DNA of 43,696 nucleotides from Pirellulales bacterium (GTDB lineage Bacteria; Planctomycetota; Planctomycetia; Pirellulales; Lacipirellulaceae). The DNA lies in contig JAFGFZ010000027.1 of assembly GCA_016930815.1 (NCBI GenBank), forward strand, positions 1 to 43,696, written 5' to 3'. Of the stretch, positions 42,510-43,696 are shown one piece after another. The position numbers and the translations under genes are program-made. Under the pieces are notes generated by a model. The model did not search any database. It saw only the letters and a program-made list of their open reading frames with translations, and had not been told where the DNA came from. Every line of letters starts with the position of its first letter. Position 1 is the stretch's first letter.

Positions 42510-43696
42510 ATGTCCCACCACGATCTGAAGCATCCGTCTTCATCACCCACACGTCGCCAATTCATGAAAACCACATCCGCACTCGCCGCGGCGGGAACAC
42601 TCGCCGGCGGATTGCATATCGCGCGAGCCGCCTATGCCGGCGGCGATGATGAAATCAAGGTCGTTCTCATCGGATGCGGAGGCCGCGGCACGGGCGCCAT
42701 CTCGCAGATCATGAACACCAAAGGGAACGTGAAACTGGTCGCCGTCCAAGACGCGTTTACCAACCGAGCGCAAGGTGCGGTGAAGAGTCTGACCCAACAG
42801 GATAAGACCAAGGTCGATGTGCCAGAAGAACGGATCTTCGGTGGAATCGAGACCTATAAGCAGGCGATCGATGTCGACTGCGATTTGGTCGTTATCGCTA
42901 CCCCGCCGGGCTTCAAGCCACAGCAGTTCGAATACGCCGTGGGCAAAGGCCGCCATATCTTCATGGAGAAACCGGTCGCTGTCGATGCCCCGGGCGTGCG
43001 GCGTGTGTTGGCTGCGGTGGAAGAATCGAAAAAGAAAAACTTGATGGTCGGCATCGGTCTGCAGCGGCGGCACGAACGGTGCTATATCGAGACCGTGAAA
43101 CGGCTGCACGACGGCGCGGTCGGCGATATCATCTGCCAACGTGTCTATTGGAATGGCGAAGGGATCTGGTATCGCAACCGGAGACCCGGCATGACCGAAA
43201 TGGAGTTTCAAGTCAACAACTGGTACCACTTCAATTGGGTCTGCGGCGATCAGATCTGCGAGCAGCACATCCACAACCTGGACGTGGGATGTTGGGTCAA
43301 AGGCGAATACCCCGTCATGTGCAACGGCATGGGTGGCGGTGAGCAACGGATGGGCGGCGACCGCACGAAGAGCCAGATTTTCGACCACACGTTCTGCGAA
43401 TTCACATTTGCCGACGGTACCAAGATGTTTAGCCAGGGCCGCCATCTAGATGGTGGCTGGAGCAACGTCAGCGAGGCAGTGCACGGCAGCAAGGGCATCT
43501 CGGATCCCAACGGTTGGATCAAAGGCGAGGAAGAATGGCATTTCACGGGCGATAATCCGGGTGGCCATCAACAGGAACAACACGACCTGATCGAAGGCTT
43601 GATGGCCGGAAAGATCTATAACGAAGGTGAGATCGGCGCCCTGTCGACGTTCACGGCGATCCTCGGTCGCGAAGCCTGCTATTCGGCCAAAGAGAT
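42510..43696 (+). CDS. Tat-exported Gfo/Idh/MocA oxidoreductase (3' end cut)
   Basis: The start ATG is at 42510, with a GAGG-containing ribosome-binding region about 10 bases upstream. The Tat signal is TRRQFMKTTSALAAAGTLAGG, then the Rossmann fold KVVLIGCGGRGTGAISQIM (about 51-69), a DLVVIATPPGFKPQQ segment, and HIFMEKPVAVD containing the EKP motif, which binds substrate in this NAD(P)-dependent family. The second half (NWYHFNWVCGDQICEQHIHNLDVGCWVKG) has the planctomycete secreted-oxidoreductase pattern. The frame runs open to position 43696 and no stop is in view, so about 395 residues are visible and the C-terminus is missing. Export with a cofactor already bound is typical for Tat. The substrate, likely a sugar or inositol, is not shown. 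Confidence 0.92.
   Translation, partial: MSHHDLKHPSSSPTRRQFMKTTSALAAAGTLAGGLHIARAAYAGGDDEIKVVLIGCGGRGTGAISQIMNTKGNVKLVAVQDAFTNRAQGAVKSLTQQDKTKVDVPEERIFGGIETYKQAIDVDCDLVVIATPPGFKPQQFEYAVGKGRHIFMEKPVAVDAPGVRRVLAAVEESKKKNLMVGIGLQRRHERCYIETVKRLHDGAVGDIICQRVYWNGEGIWYRNRRPGMTEMEFQVNNWYHFNWVCGDQICEQHIHNLDVGCWVKGEYPVMCNGMGGGEQRMGGDRTKSQIFDHTFCEFTFADGTKMFSQGRHLDGGWSNVSEAVHGSKGISDPNGWIKGEEEWHFTGDNPGGHQQEQHDLIEGLMAGKIYNEGEIGALSTFTAILGREACYSAKE

Noticed and set aside
42543-43445. 300-codon open frame opposite the oxidoreductase
   Set aside because: The plus-strand reading has a Tat signal and Gfo/Idh/MocA motifs, so the opposite frame is a shadow.

Overview
The window looks like chromosome from a member of the Planctomycetota, probably of the Pirellulales type. 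The evidence is a DUF1559 pseudopilin with its C-terminal H-to-DG motif, a giant thioester alpha-2-macroglobulin, Tat-exported oxidoreductase and isomerase-like proteins, a PEP-CTERM peptidase, many secreted glycoside hydrolases, and short palindromic repeats of the kind common between (and inside) planctomycete genes. This is inferred from family content; there is no rRNA or other phylogenetic marker to confirm it.

Layout. Positions 19-15205 are a long minus-strand block that reads from a GspE-type ATPase through three consecutive GspF-type membrane proteins, two pseudopilins, a GspK/PilX-like protein, a DUF1559 pseudopilin, a small membrane protein, a 2071-residue alpha-2-macroglobulin and a GH172 (DUF2961) protein. 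Many junctions overlap or are only a few bases apart. Upstream lie a Tat-exported GH116 enzyme (15315-18506), a planctomycete coiled-coil lipoprotein, and a protein-quality cluster of trigger factor and two ClpP paralogues (20102-23208). A tRNA-Gly(GCC) gene follows at 23431-23503. The plus strand then carries a secreted unknown protein, a YiiD_C-type thioesterase, an endonuclease/exonuclease/phosphatase-fold protein and an M14 carboxypeptidase with a PEP-CTERM tail. Another minus block (28262-36398) holds a Tat-exported fucose/arabinose isomerase-like protein, an M16 peptidase, a DUF6786-like protein, a nitroreductase and a sialate O-acetylesterase. The right end has a PilT-type ATPase followed 12 bases later by a GH95 fucosidase, a repeat-filled intergenic region, an ApbE flavin transferase, and a Gfo/Idh/MocA oxidoreductase cut by the window end.

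How it works together. The left block looks like a pared-down type II secretion/type IV pilus-like machine: an ATPase without the usual N-terminal adaptor domain, three different platform proteins, four pilin-like proteins, and no secretin or GspC/L/M in view. It is apparently co-transcribed with an anti-protease-like macroglobulin. The rest is mainly export and degradation of host- or algal-type glycans (GH116, GH95 fucosidase, GH172, acetylesterase, isomerase-like protein) and peptides (M14, M16).

The most unusual signal is repeat DNA that has become protein. One 54-bp dispersed repeat is read as an internal loop of the GspE ATPase and, on the opposite strand, as most of the signal peptide of the M16 peptidase. 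Other repeats supply the C-terminal tails and stop codons of the GH95, M14 and GspK/PilX-like genes, and a 21-bp minisatellite supplies the hydrophobic leader of the endonuclease-fold protein.
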